A DNA stretch of 64,000 nt from Parus major (taxonomy: Eukaryota; Chordata; Aves; Passeriformes; Paridae): positions 3,408,532 through 3,472,531 of the forward strand of contig NC_031783.1 of NCBI RefSeq assembly GCF_001522545.3, in the 5' to 3' direction. The translations under genes were made by a program, and so were the position numbers. Below, one piece after another: positions 24,426 to 36,756 of the stretch. Under the pieces are notes generated by a model. That model made no database searches, was not told the DNA's origin, and saw only the letters and a program-made list of their open reading frames with translations. Within the stretch, counting starts at the first letter, position 1, and each line of letters opens with the position of its first letter.

Positions 24426-25979
24426 ACTTTTTCTTAAAAAGATAATTATAATATAATTGTAATATAATTCTGCATAATATAACTAAAAATACTTATAAAT
24501 TCAAGTGTAAAATCAAGATTTAGAAATTAAAATAATTTTTAATTTTCAAGCTTTTAGAACTGAACAGTTGTAACTGTGCAGAAATTGGGATTTTGATGTC
24601 GTGCCTTAAGTAATTTCCACTAAAAAGTATTTTTCAATCATGCAAGCTGAGTAAGGGTCTGAACTCCCAGTGAAAGGTGTCCCTGGGTGACTCAGTGTCA
24701 CATATAAATCCTGCTGATTCTGTGTCTTCAGATCCCCAATAAACCCTTGATTGGCAGTGATGGGAGCTCCCAGCTGGAGCAATTATCCTGACAAGTTAAT
24801 ATGGACATTCCAAACGTGGCAGGAGGGAAACTCATGGCAGTGTGTGCCTGCCAGGTGACCCCAGGATGTGCCTGGGGTGCAGCATCCCCTGAACACAGCA
24901 AATACCTGCCTCCATCAGGATTTGATGGATTTCCCCCCACTTTTATTACCAAAGGCAGAACCTGACTTCCTTTTATAGTTTTGAAGTTTAACCGCATTAG
25001 CTACATATAGATGTATAAAGACTACACAAAGTGGATGGAGAGGAATTGTACAAAGTTTTCATCCATTTTTAACTTGAGCATGAATTTCTAGGATTGTGCT
25101 CCTGTCTGAAATCCTGTGCAGTAATTTTAATCTGTGCAGCATGAGAGACAGTCTTGCTGTAGCTGCTACTGTAAAACCTAATTTGCTGCATAAAATATGA
25201 GAGCTATAGTGAAATATGAGCCTGGAGAGCAACTCTTTTGATCTTGAGTAGTCAAAAGGTTGGCATGTATAATGGTATGAAAATAAATGATGTCAAAACT
25301 GTAGGATATAATTTATGGTTTGGGGACTACTTTACTCATAGAAGCAGAAGCTTCTACCACTGGAAAGCAAGTAGTTCAACAAAAGATAATGAATGGAAAT
25401 TACAAACTTTCATAAACCCCCATAGATTGAATCCTGCAATACATCTTAGTTTAGACACAACCAGTTGTCTAATTTACTGATTATATATTATTAAATAGAG
25501 CATTTATAATATATATATGATTGTAACTTGAGCCTTCATTTTGTATTTCTTTAAATAAGTACTAGGCTTTAATTGTCATCCAGTTTGGCAAGGACTTAGG
25601 ACACATAAATTACCTTTACTCAGTTCAAGTGACAAAAGCTTGGGTCTTATAGGCTTTTAAAAAGGTGTTTTTTGAGTGTCCCAGCACAGTCTGAAGAGTA
25701 CCCAGGTGTGTCATGGTGCTCCTAGCAGAGGGATTACAAAACAAGGGCAGAATATTTGTTGACTGGAGTCTTTATGGCCATGATACCATGCAGGTTATTA
25801 CTTGTGCCTCTGGTAGCTGAGACTGTCACCTGCACAGGCTTTTGACTTGGATTTTTTTTTTGTGCATGTATGAAAAATGGTCCATGGACTTCTTTAGGTA
25901 CCTCCATTTGCTTCATTCAAAATTGCACAATCTTCCCCAATAAAGTCTCTATCTCTGCAAACAGTCTTTGAACTGGCCT
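24426..25979. other. Non-coding stretch, no gene seen
   Basis: Very AT-rich at first, then mixed. The plus-strand frame at 25238-25480 (80 codons from TTG) is open through AT-rich DNA, which is mildly unusual, but its product matches nothing I know and it lacks clear splice signals. An 11-base T run is at 25851-25861. Confidence 0.55.
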
Positions 25980-26158
25980 TGGGGTTTTGGGGGTTTGTTT
26001 GCTAGATTTTGTTTTGTTTTGGTTGCTTCGTTTGTTTTATAAATTAATTTTTTCTTGTCTGTTTTGTTTGTTTTTACAATTTTTTTCTTCACTTTGTTTT
26101 TATTTTTTGAGGGTTTTTTGTTTGTTTGTTTGGTTTTTTGGGCCTCTATCTTTTTTTT
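25980..26158. repeat. T-rich low-complexity tract
   Basis: About 180 bases dominated by T and TTTG/TTTTG motifs (for example GTTTGTTTGTTTGG near 26120). On the minus strand it reads as A-rich and creates a lysine/asparagine/threonine-rich frame (25949-26245), which is an artefact of composition. It is too long and mixed to be only a retroposon tail, and no element body is visible beside it. Confidence 0.8.
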
Positions 26159-29100
26159 GATGTCTGCTTTGTGAAGTTTCCTTCCATAGATTTTTTGTCC
26201 TTCTCTCAGCCGAGCTCTGCCCAGTCCCTTTGGTCGTGGTTCCAAGGCTGCTGATGAGACAGGGTGGGACCCAAGGCTGCTGTGTTGGATGTCACTGCAC
26301 TTTGCAGAGCGAGTTCCTGGAGGGGAAATATTGTACCCAGGCCTCCCCAGCCCTGATGTGGCTGTTTGGATTCAACCCCTGAGCCTCAAACTAGAATATT
26401 TCCCCAAAGATCTACAGATTGCACTGCCACCAGCAACCCCCCCACCCTGCCCAGGTCTGTTTGGACAGGACTCTGAGGAGGCTTCTGGAGAAAGTGACAT
26501 TTAATAATGACAGCTGTGAACCATCCTGCATGCCTTTTCTGTATGTGTATCTATAAACACACACATTTTATGGACATGTGTCTGCAGAATGTGTTTCAGC
26601 AAAGTGCATCAGAAATTTGATGGCGACAGAAGTGAATATAAGCTTGTCTCACTAAAGGGTTGGTATTGACTTGAAAGTGCATTTTGTTTATTGATTCAGT
26701 TTCTTACTTTCCTTCCACATCCTCTTGCTGAATGCTGTAAGTTTTCACTGCCTGTAGGAGAATCTGGACGTGTTTTGATGAAGGTTTTAAAGGTGCTGCA
26801 TTAATCACACTTTTCTCAGTCCTCAGCTGTGGATTTCAAGAGTATCACACTGCCACAGCTCTAGATGGGCCATATTGATCTTGATGATTAAATCAGCCAA
26901 AGGAAACTTGATTTCTGAGGGAAAACTTAATATTCTCAAAACCCAAATGTCTCCTAAATATTTATAGGTTATGAAAGTTCATCAAATACCTTTGTTCTCT
27001 GATTATTACAGTGAGCAGCAACACTTAGTTCAGATTCTCATTATAGTGATGTGATGTAGTAATATATAAATCCCTGTGTACGTGTTTTCAATCATGTGAA
27101 TATGCAGAGGTAACTTTTTGCTTGTATCTTGGCAAGGCAGGAAGATAAATAGGTGAAAATGTGTATGTGTTTAAGCAATAAAGTTGGTTTAATGGTTCTT
27201 GGGGAAAAATTTCCTGTGGTACACAGAGTAGTGACTTGATTGAACAGGACAGAATCATGCAGTTCAATTAATGTGCAAATATGTGTTCACTGAACTTTCA
27301 TTCCATTTATCACATGGACATGGAAATAGGGTCATTTTTTATCTCTGTATTATGTATATGACATCTCAGTTCGCTTCTTGCATGCTGCTATGGGGAAAAT
27401 AGCGATGTGGCACACCACAGGCAAAAAGAATTGGAGATAAATTCCTCAGCTGTCACAAACATGTTTAAGTAGATCTTTGTTTGAAGATAAATCTCTTCCT
27501 TCTGCAAGGACTAACATTCAGAAGGTCTTTGCATGCTCTTCCCATTAAAATTGGATGTATTCCTTGGCTGTGTGCTGAGAAAAATCATGGGCAACAGTTG
27601 TCATGTTTATGAAGTACATCGTTAACAAAAGAAGTGTACTTACAGAAGAACATCAAAAGGAAGTTTTAGCTGAAAATACATTAATATTCACCAGTGGCTG
27701 TTTAAAATAGAGGCAGGTATTTCAAAGTAACTTTTTTCTGATTCTTACCAAGGTTTGATTTCATCCTCAGGCCTAGTGAAATTTGTCTGGGGACTGTTCT
27801 TCTTTTAAATAATTATTATACAGGAGTAATGGTGGTTATTCAGTTCATACACTGAAAACCTATACTGGAAATTCTGTTAGTAAAAAGTAGAGTGAGTAAA
27901 CTTCTGCTGTTTATTTTATTTCTACAATTGTTGAAAAAAAGGTGTTTTTTTCCTCTTGATAAAGAACAAAAATGATTTACAGGAGAGCAAGAGCAAAAGA
28001 TGAAATTTCATAAGTACACTGTAAATTATTGTGATAAAATTTCCTTAAGAGCCTGTAAGAATACTGAAAGGTGGTGAACAATTTCATTGCTCTGTTTCAC
28101 TGAGGGTCTGAAGTAAAGACCTTTTGGCTGCCATGGGCAGCTGTAAAAATTAAAAAGCAGTTGAATTCCACATGGAATTGTAGCATTTGCAAACAAAGCT
28201 TATAACCTTTAAACAAAGCACAGGCCAAATTCTGTGCCATGGAAATTGGCAGAGCTTCATAAACTTTAATGGAGCCTTAATGGAACCGTGCCAGGTTTTA
28301 GGAGCAGTGAACGTGATCTCAGTTTGGGTGGGAGGTGGCAGAAGCTGAGGGAGAGGAAGAGGAGTTTAAATTGTTAATAATCAGTTCCCACAAGTCACTT
28401 TTAAATAAAAAAAGGTCTCAGCCTTTTCATTGCCATTGAAACATGATTTCAGGTTCTGGTCTCATAAAGAGTTTTCAATTACTTTAGTTTGGAAGTGGTT
28501 TATTCACTTTGTAATGAATTAATGGCATATGATTAATTATTTGCTGAATTACTAAAGTGTTCTAACTAAAGGATGTTGTCTTTTGGATAGGGAACTTATG
28601 GTTTTGGTACCAGGCTGAAGTCTTCAGAATCATCTTTCCAGGGTTTCTGTAACAGAGTGACTCCCAGCAGTTGGTTTGAAAATTGCTCTCCTCACTGTAT
28701 CTCATTTCCTTCTTCCTTAGTGCCCTTTGTTCCCAAAGGACAGAGTGAATGTTGTCCTGAGTAGGGTTTGAAGAATTCAGAGTAGATCCAAACCATCTCG
28801 AGGAGCTCAAAGAGTTCAATCTTTTAAATTCAATTGCTTTTTTATGCAGACTTTACATTCTTAGACTTCAAACATAGCACAAGAATTTCTCTCCTGCTCT
28901 GGATTCAGTGAATGTTTTTTGCTGTAACTTCTCTGGGGAGGAAAAGCAGCTCCCAGCTGAACAGCTCTTCACATTCAGCAGGACTTCTGAAAACATGAAA
29001 TTGAAAACAGCATCGTGTTTGAGCTCTAGCTGATTTATTCTGACAAATAACACAAGGGCATCTCCAGATAAACATAGATGATTACATGTTGGTAAAGCCA

Positions 29101-31418
29101 CCGATTGTCAGGAGACCAGAATAATGTTCTAGGAGGAAATATTTGTGGTGTTTAATGAATTTTGAAGCATCACTACAAAACCTCTGTTACAAAATCGCAT
29201 TTTAAATCGATACCAAGAGATTGCTGAATTTATAAAATCTGTGTTCAAGAGCTGAGCTATGTTCATTAGTTTAGTTTGTCTTGCATGGGCTTCAGTGGAG
29301 AATGCAGTTGAATACTGGTTGTGCTTTTCAGAAGAGAAGCCTAGCAGCAGGTTAAGGCCTGGACCTACATAAACAGAACAGAACAAACAGGCAGACTAAT
29401 TTAATCCTGTTTCTGTGAAGCTTTCAATAAATACTTTATTCGTTGTAATAGGGATGATATATTCAATTATGGTTCTGCTAAGGACAGTGTTTCAGGAGAG
29501 ATCCTCCAGAAAGAGAAGAGTTAATGGCAGTGACAAATAATCCTGAATGTGACTGTAACTATCAGAAACTTTGGTTTATGGCTCTTTATTTAATACTTCA
29601 AATACTAAATTAAAGGAGTCATAGAGAGTAGTCAAATGTGTCTTTTCTAATAATTGGAAGAGCTTTATGGCAGAGAGAATGAAAGTGGAAGTTTAGAATA
29701 CATTTGAGGCATTAATTAAGCTGCTTCTCCCACAGGTGAGGGGTGTCTAATTCCTCCTCACCCACAGCCAGTGTCACTCTGCCTTCACCTCAGCTTCTAG
29801 ATTGCAAAACAGCATCTAAAATATCTCCAGTTTCTCCGTCTCCTGAGCAGGAATGATGAGGTGGAAAATTGAAGTATTTGGTTTATGTCACCCAACACTG
29901 AAAACCAAAACAAACAAACAAACCAATCCCCAAAACAAAACAAATTTAAAAAATCCCTTTTTCCTTTTACAGAGTGATGTAAAGTGAAGACATATGATTG
30001 CATTTTGATTAAAGGTAATTACAAGTCACCTTAATTAGCTCCTGATCCCGTGAGTTTAGGGGAATGCTCTACTTAAAATGAACTAATGCAAAAAAATTAA
30101 TACTTCATTAATAAATCCTTATTTATTATGTTTTTTTCCCTTCATGCTTTCCTCATGTTTAAAAGTAAAGAACTCTGAAACATTAAATCAAGTATAAAAT
30201 GCCTGGAAGAACACTGGAACCGTTAGGAATCTCATTGTCATCATTCCCATAACTGGTTTTAAACATGGCATTTTCATGGATAGGTAACCATTTACTTTCT
30301 ACATGAGCTGCTGTGATAAGAATTTATTACAGGACCTCAGGGAAATGTTGTTACATCTATTAAAAAAAAGTTACCATTAATTTTGTAGAATTAGAACATC
30401 GATTTAATTTGGCCTCCTTTAATTGATGTTAGGCAGCTTGGGAACGGATGTCCTCACTTTGTAAATGCACTTAATCACTTCTTGCTACAAAACCTTGAAC
30501 GTAATTTTTCCAATCAGAGCTGACAGTTGTAGGGTTAAAGCTCAACACTAATAAATTCACAGGGACTAGATACTGTACTACCTGCTATCCTTCTTCAAAA
30601 CACTGGCAGTGCCAAGCAACTCTGAATAATTTTAATTAGATAATCTCACTATGAGTTCTTTTTCTAAATAAATTGTATTTGCTCCTGTTAGCACAGTAAT
30701 TCAATTTGCTGGTGTTTGTCTTCATGGGGAAAAAAATCCTTGTGTGCTTGTAGGGCTGTCAGCTGGCAGAGGGCCTGGGATTCAGGGACACTTTGGGTGG
30801 CATTTCTGGGAGCACTGAGGCTTTGGCAGCCTGTGGACAAAGGTATTGGCAGGGTAAAAGGCAGTAAAAGTTCACAAAAACAAACACAACATGCCCAGGT
30901 TAATGATGGCACTGTCAGGGAATGGTATAGAAAGAATTTCTTTAAAAATGAGTCTGCTGCTTCTCATTGGTGGTGGTTTTTCAACTGTTTCTATTTCGCT
31001 TGGAGGATAAAAGATTTGTGTGTGAGGTGTTTCAATGAGTTATTCCTGATGCTTTATCTGTGCTGCAATCAGTTCTCCCTGGACATCCTGCCCCAGGTAA
31101 GAATGGGCTGTTGTTTGGGGGACAAAATAAGAACTCCAGTAATCCTTTTCCTCCAGAATACCACTTTGCATTGATTTCCCTCTCATTATTAGTCTTGTTT
31201 ACAATTTCCTTGGAACCTGGGAGGAGCAGCAGGATAAGAGAGCAAAAAAGTATTTTGTTTTGGAAAACATCATCTCGTAAATGATGATCAATAAATGGAG
31301 ATTTTTTTTTTTTCCCCCCACTGCCACCATTAAAGTGGTGAAAAATTTCTGTGGCAGCCTTTCAGGCTATTTTCAGGTTGCCCACCTTTTTTCTATACTA
31401 TTAATGAAGAAAAGCTCT
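26159..31418. other. Non-coding stretch, no gene seen
   Basis: AT-rich, with an (AAAC)-type simple repeat at about 29905-29946. The plus-strand frame at 30716-31174 crosses a consensus-like donor (CCCCAG|GTAAGA at 31095), but no upstream acceptor or recognisable coding sequence goes with it. A C/T junction with 11-13 T lies near 31301. No RNA gene or transposon is identified. Confidence 0.55.
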
Positions 31419-31472
31419 GGTTATCCATCCTGGATAACCCTCTTCTGATCCATCCTGGATAACCCTCTTCTA
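31419..31472. repeat. 25-base tandem duplication with embedded palindrome
   Basis: The 25-base unit at 31423-31447 is repeated at 31448-31472 with one difference at the last base. Overlapping the first copy is a perfect inverted repeat, GGTTATCCA (31419-31427) and TGGATAACC (31431-31439), around a TCC spacer. The second copy keeps ATCCA/TGGAT, but its left arm is cut short by the duplication junction. Confidence 0.9.
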
Positions 31473-32596
31473 CTTCAGCTCCCTTTCTCAAACACAATTG
31501 TTGGGCTTTTCTACTCGAGTCTCTCTGGGATTTCCCCTGTGGAAGAATAAAGTGACCTTTCAAGTCACTGTGACTTTTAATGTGTATTTTAGAAGATTTT
31601 AGATTCCATAAATTGGGCTAGGACTGATCCATGCCTCTCTTGAGCTGGCAATGGGAGCTCATCAAAATGCCAAGCTCAATTCTTCCCTCAGTGCTCACAA
31701 AAACAACCAAAAACGGGGTGGGTAGATTAGAGGAAGTTTGTGAAAAGCAAAAACACGTTTAATAATTCAAAATTGGATGAATGAGTAACTAAGCAGACCT
31801 TGAGGCTGAGGCCTTTCGAAGATGTAACAGCAGAAGCTGATCATGTACACGAGCTGTTCTATGAATTTCCTTTTTCATTTTGGCTTTAGAGACTTCTTTT
31901 CTATCTAAGGCCAAAATGAGTTGGGTTTTCAGCTCAGTGACTTGAGTCTACTCTGTAAACAAATAGAGAGAGGCTTCTAATTGTACATTTTCTTTTAGAA
32001 CTCTTTGTTTTCTTAGTCAAATAATAATTTTTCATAAAAATATGGCGAACTCCATATTCTCCTGCCTTAAAAAGTTGTCTCAGCTTTATAAATGAGAATA
32101 AGCAGCTTTATTCCCTGAGTGACCATAGCAAATCTCAGGTAAATGCACTAGTAGGCACTTTTTAATTATGAATGTAAAATACTAAATAGATCAAAGCACT
32201 GTGAAAACTGTTTTGGCTTACTACATAATTAGGGTGTGCTTTATTCTTTACACCATTCAGATTTTCATTCAAATTTTTGAACATATTGACCACTGCCAAA
32301 TTTATCACTCTTCCCCATTTGCTTTCCACACATAACTTTGAATGTTCTCACTTGTCTAGGACTGCAGATAAGCTCTTCTGATGAGCGAAGGAATGAAGCA
32401 GATGATGTTTTAAATGCAGAGATATTTTCCTTTCAAAGAGGAGGATTAGGGAAGGACTTTTCATTCAAATCCTGTTGATCCAGACCAGGCAGTGTGGTGT
32501 TGATAACTGATGAGTTGAGGGAGGGTGTTCAGCTTTCTCTGGAATATTCCAACTTTGAAGGTCTCAGAAGCTGCGAGGTGCAGTGGGGCATAATTC

Positions 32597-32618
32597 TTTA
32601 ACCATGCACATGGTTAAA
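32597..32618. repeat. Perfect inverted repeat, 10-base arms
   Basis: Arms TTTAACCATG (32597-32606) and CATGGTTAAA (32609-32618) flank a CA spacer. It is of mixed base composition, so less likely to be a simple-sequence accident than the A/T palindromes in this window. It could bind a dimeric factor or simply be chance. Confidence 0.9.
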
Positions 32619-35600
32619 TCTGAAGATATTTATGATCCCTCATTTAATGGAACTTCTGATGGCATGGAGGAGATTTCCCTTGCACATGGCACATCCTCGT
32701 GTCACACGTACATAGCTCGTCAGCATCACCCCTTCACACCACACACAATCTGCTTTTAAGTACTTCCCTAGCTAGGCTAGCTCATTTCCACAAAAAATCC
32801 AAACTATGAAGTTTGTTTTGGTCCATTTTGCACCCAATGTATTTAAAAGAATAGTCTGTGAGGAGTAGATCATCTGCTGGGCTCTGTCTGAGAATAATCC
32901 AGCTCCTACACAGAAATGTGAGTACTAAACATCTCTTCAAGCCCTCATATATCCATAAACACATCTTTTCTGTAATTAACTAACACTGACCTGTTGTATC
33001 AACTTCCCTGTGCCAGTGAGGGAACACTGGTAATTTTAATACAAATATATTGCTGCTTGCAAGGACAGGGAATTTTTAACATTGTAAAATTGAGATCATT
33101 GTTCTGTCATGCTCACCTGAAGTATCTGCATTTCATGGTGTTCAGAGACAACTTACCCTGTTGTGTATTGCTTACAGCTCTCAAAAATCAGTTTTAAGTG
33201 CATTCCTACATTGATCTAATACAGGACTGTACTGGGATATCATCACTGTACCATCTATCCTGAGGGTTTTATTTAATTGGCTTTGCAAAGTCTGCGTTTC
33301 TCTGGGCTGACCTTTCTATTTTTATTCTAAATATTTATCTTTGGAGTCAGTAGCCTGCACTGACCATTTCACTGATGAAATTGAGGACAGCTTGCAATCC
33401 TGTTGTTGACATTTGTATTTAACCTCTGACTTTTCAAAGGGAATTCATTAGTAACTATACAGTTTCCAGCAGTTCATTTTACTTTTCTTAATCATGCAGC
33501 AAGGCCACCTCTCCAAGATCCACAGCCAACTGTTCAGTGCAGTTTTTAATGAGCTACAACACCTTTGGGGAAGCTCATCTCGAGGGTCAGCTTCAGGCAC
33601 AAGCAAGCCAGGTAATTTCAAGGGCTGTAAACTGATGAGGGCAGCAAAATCCCAGTTTTAGACAAGCCAGGACTTTGCTGGGGCTGCCTGCCTTGGGTTC
33701 CCTCATCCTGCAGCGATGGCAAAGCGCCCTGGCCTCGTGGAGAGGCTTGGGCACTGCAATGGGACATGGCACATCCAGCCCTGTCCCCTTCTGCTCCTGA
33801 GCTCTGTCCTTGAGAGGACAGGAGGCTGCAGAGACAATCCATCCCTCCTGAGATGGTGCAGGGTTGCTGGCAGCTGCTGGAGTCAGCCCACACGTCCCAT
33901 TCTGCTCGGCTCTCCCAGGCTCAGCTGTGCAGATGCTTGTCTTTCACATGGGCAGTCACAGGGAAAGACACAGGCAACAGGATTGTGATATTTCCCAGAG
34001 ACAGACAGCATTTTCCAGCTTTCCTGGGGGAGAGAAACGTTTGATGAAACCAGTCTGCCAAAGGTGTGAAATAGAATTTGTCTCTGTTGAAGTGAAATTT
34101 TGAAATTCTTTTCGGTCGGTTCCACAAAACCCTGCTGATTATATTCCTGTTCCTCCTGCTGCATGTTCTCAGGGCAAACCTGAGTTCAGGTGCCATCTCT
34201 GAGCTGTAAGAGGGTTTGTGGCCACCCCCTGTCCCCTCCTAGAAACTGTCACAATTCTTAATCACCCCTGCCCTGATTAACACCAGGACCCCTTTGGCAG
34301 GAGCAAAAGGGGAGCACAAAAAGCAAAAGCCCTTGGAGATTCCCCCCATGTCTGAGCCACGTTCTGCACCAGCTGGGAGGAGCTGTGCCATCCCACCCCA
34401 CTGTCACCAGGCACTGCCTACTGCTGTGGGTCAGGTCAGGTGGGAAATGCAATATTTTTACTTCCTTTCCTTTAAATACCCAGCTCTCGTGCCCTCGGCT
34501 GCACCAAAACCCAGGGCTTGGAGTGGCTCCTAACGGAACTTGCAAATTTAGCTCCCTTTTAGCTCAGAAATCTGGGGCTTGAGATTTAAATTCCCAGTTC
34601 TTAGATCCTGGCTATCCCTGTGGAGTCCCTGAAGAGTGATTTTCCTGGAGTTCTTCCCTTAGCTCTCTGAAGCAGAGGGGAAGACAGCTGGGTTCTCTGC
34701 TTTAATTAGACTGAGGAAGCTGCTCATAAAAGACTGGAGAAGAGAGCAGAAATCAGCCAGCCTCCTAGTGGAAATGCTGCATGAATAATGCTGGGTTGCT
34801 CTGAATAGTTAAATAAGCCAAACACTTGTCAGGTGGTTTTTTTCCCCCTCTTTGCAAACTTCCCTGGTAACAGCCAGGATTTGGTGATTCAGAACATGGT
34901 TCCATTTATTTGGTCAAAAAGTGATAAGAGTCGTAAATATTTCAGAGGAATGAGTGCTGAGTTTCCTCTGCTGTGACTCATAAGGATTTGGATTATTATG
35001 ATGAAAACATTTGTAAAGTTATTGTGTTGCTTTTCATCGAGAAAGGTTCACTTGTGAATCCCTGCTAGGGCTGTATTTCCCCCTGCTTATCTTTATTTCT
35101 CCAGGGCTTCAAGTGTTAGTCACCATATCAGGGCACCAAAACAGTGCTGGTGCTGGGTGACTGCATGCAAAATGAATGCCAATATTCACAGCATGTATGG
35201 ACTGACAACAGCAGCATCAGGCAGCTCTTGGCACAAATAGACATTTCACCAAAAACAAGAAAAAGTTAAGCAAATAGGTTCTTAATATCTGTATCACAAT
35301 GTAATGCAACTTCTGGGTGACTAAGGGGTGGACATATGTATAAATAAAGAAAAGAAGATTTATTAACAAAATATTTACCCCAGTACTTATATCTGTAAAT
35401 AAATACAAAAATATTCTTTTGAAACTTGTGGGAAAATTCTAGAATGAAGCTCTACTATGCATAAAATGGGTACCAAAGAGTGGAGCAGCAGAACAAGCCC
35501 AGGCTAGAGAACCCAACACACTTATAGCTGTTGTTTAAAGTCTGGTTTGGGATGGGGAATAGGTAAATAGCAGCTGGACTGACCCAGGAGCAAGGGAGAG

Positions 35601-35818
35601 GGAATTGCAGCACTCTGCACTGCCAAGGTTTCAGGTTTTCACCATCCTTAGGGTCTGCTGGAGCACTGACATCCCCACAGTGGTCCTGTGGGGCTGAGAC
35701 ACTCACCAGGGGCTTTAAAACATAAACCTTCTCTGGGATTGTGCTAAAATTTGCTATACTTTAGCCAAAAACCAATTTCTGTTCTGAAGACTGGAAGCTC
35801 CTTTACAGCCCTGCTATA

Positions 35819-35836
35819 AAATTTTTTAAAAAATTT
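35819..35836. repeat. A/T palindrome with no spacer
   Basis: AAATTTTTT directly followed by AAAAAATTT, then a further A run. This is a simple A/T low-complexity structure. Confidence 0.85.
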
Positions 35837-36677
35837 AAAAAAAAATCTTCACCTTTCTCCTTCCAGTTCTTTCCTAAACTCTTCTAAATCAGAGACAAGT
35901 TCAGTAAGATAACCTGGATATTAGGAGTTGTATTTATTATATCAATAGAGCCTGATAGATAATTATTGATTAGCATTTTTCTGCTTTGCAGTGCTGTGTG
36001 GGGAAGGAGCTGGAGGCCTCTTTCCCCTGAATCACTGAACTCAGCCTGATAACAGACAATATTTAAACATTCGTGTTTGATATGTTCTGCAGTAAATGTT
36101 CATGAATCTGCAAAGGACAAGAAATTGAACACCAAGCAGGCACTTGTGGAAGGAATACACTAACAACTAAAACAACAAGAACAACTAAAGTATTTTTTTA
36201 TCTTCCAGTTATATTGTCTCTTACTACACAACAAGTTATGTGAACAAAAAGGAAGCTGTTCATATTCAAGGTTCAGTGTTTTATTCAGTGAATGTTTCAA
36301 TAATCCACAGCTAGTTAAAATTCAATTTAAAATTCACCACAGAATTTTTGCTTCAGTGTTCTCAATTTTAAAGTTATTTTTAACTACTATAAAAAGCCCA
36401 GTGAAATCTTTTGGGAATAATTTAATCCTTAAAGCTTCTCTCACTTCTCTAAACTGAGAGCCAAGAGAGAAGAGCCCTGTGAGCAGGAAGGGGCTGCTTG
36501 TAGAACTCTGCATCATCACTACAGACTACACTTCCATGGCCAGGCAAGATTTTGCAAGATTTGCAAAATATTGCTTTGTAGAGGGCAGGAAAAAGAGTGT
36601 TTTATTGAGATGCTTCTAGGACAGTGAATTCTATATCTATTATATTAGAATGTGTGTGATGTATATTAGTCTGTGTG

Positions 36678-36756
36678 TGATGCCTGAAGTTTTTAGTTTT
36701 TATATTTTTCAGATCCTGCGCTGCATTAGTGTCAAACTCTGAGCACCAAGGCATGA
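36678..36756 (+). mobile_element. Fragment of a related retroviral LTR (5' end)
   Basis: It starts TGATGCCT and runs through TTTTTCAGATCCTGCGCTGC, closely matching the left end of the LTR at 11399 (TTTTTCAGATCCTGTGCTGC) and continuing with TTAGTGT and AACTCT in both. Similarity fades after about 36756. No LTR 3' end, TATA box or AATAAA signal follows, so the rest has been deleted or has decayed. It has the same orientation as the copy 25 kb upstream. Confidence 0.55.

Larger units (their letters stand above)
31473..36677. other. Non-coding stretch, no gene seen
   Basis: AT-rich to about 33500, then a GC-richer patch to about 34560 with overlapping unrecognisable frames on both strands, then AT-rich again. 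It includes the 10-base-arm palindrome at 32597-32618 and the 18-base A/T palindrome at 35819-35836. No transposon or RNA gene is recognised. Confidence 0.55.

Noticed and set aside
25238..25480. 80-codon plus-strand frame in AT-rich DNA with protein-like residue mix
   Set aside because: It begins at TTG, has no clear acceptor, and its product is unknown to me. Frames of this length are expected several times in 64 kb.
25949..26245. Lysine-rich minus-strand frame resembling a basic nuclear protein tail
   Set aside because: It is the A-rich complement of the T-rich tract at 25980-26158, so the lysine and asparagine content is compositional.
29401..29460. AATAAATACTTTATTCG, resembling the LTR 3' end signal
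   Set aside because: No terminal inverted repeat, 5' end or further similarity to the LTR at 11399-11825 was found around it.
30716..31174. 152-codon plus-strand frame containing a good donor-like CAG|GTAAGA at 31095
   Set aside because: No acceptor with a branch point pairs with the donor, and the translation is not recognisable. A donor alone is common by chance.
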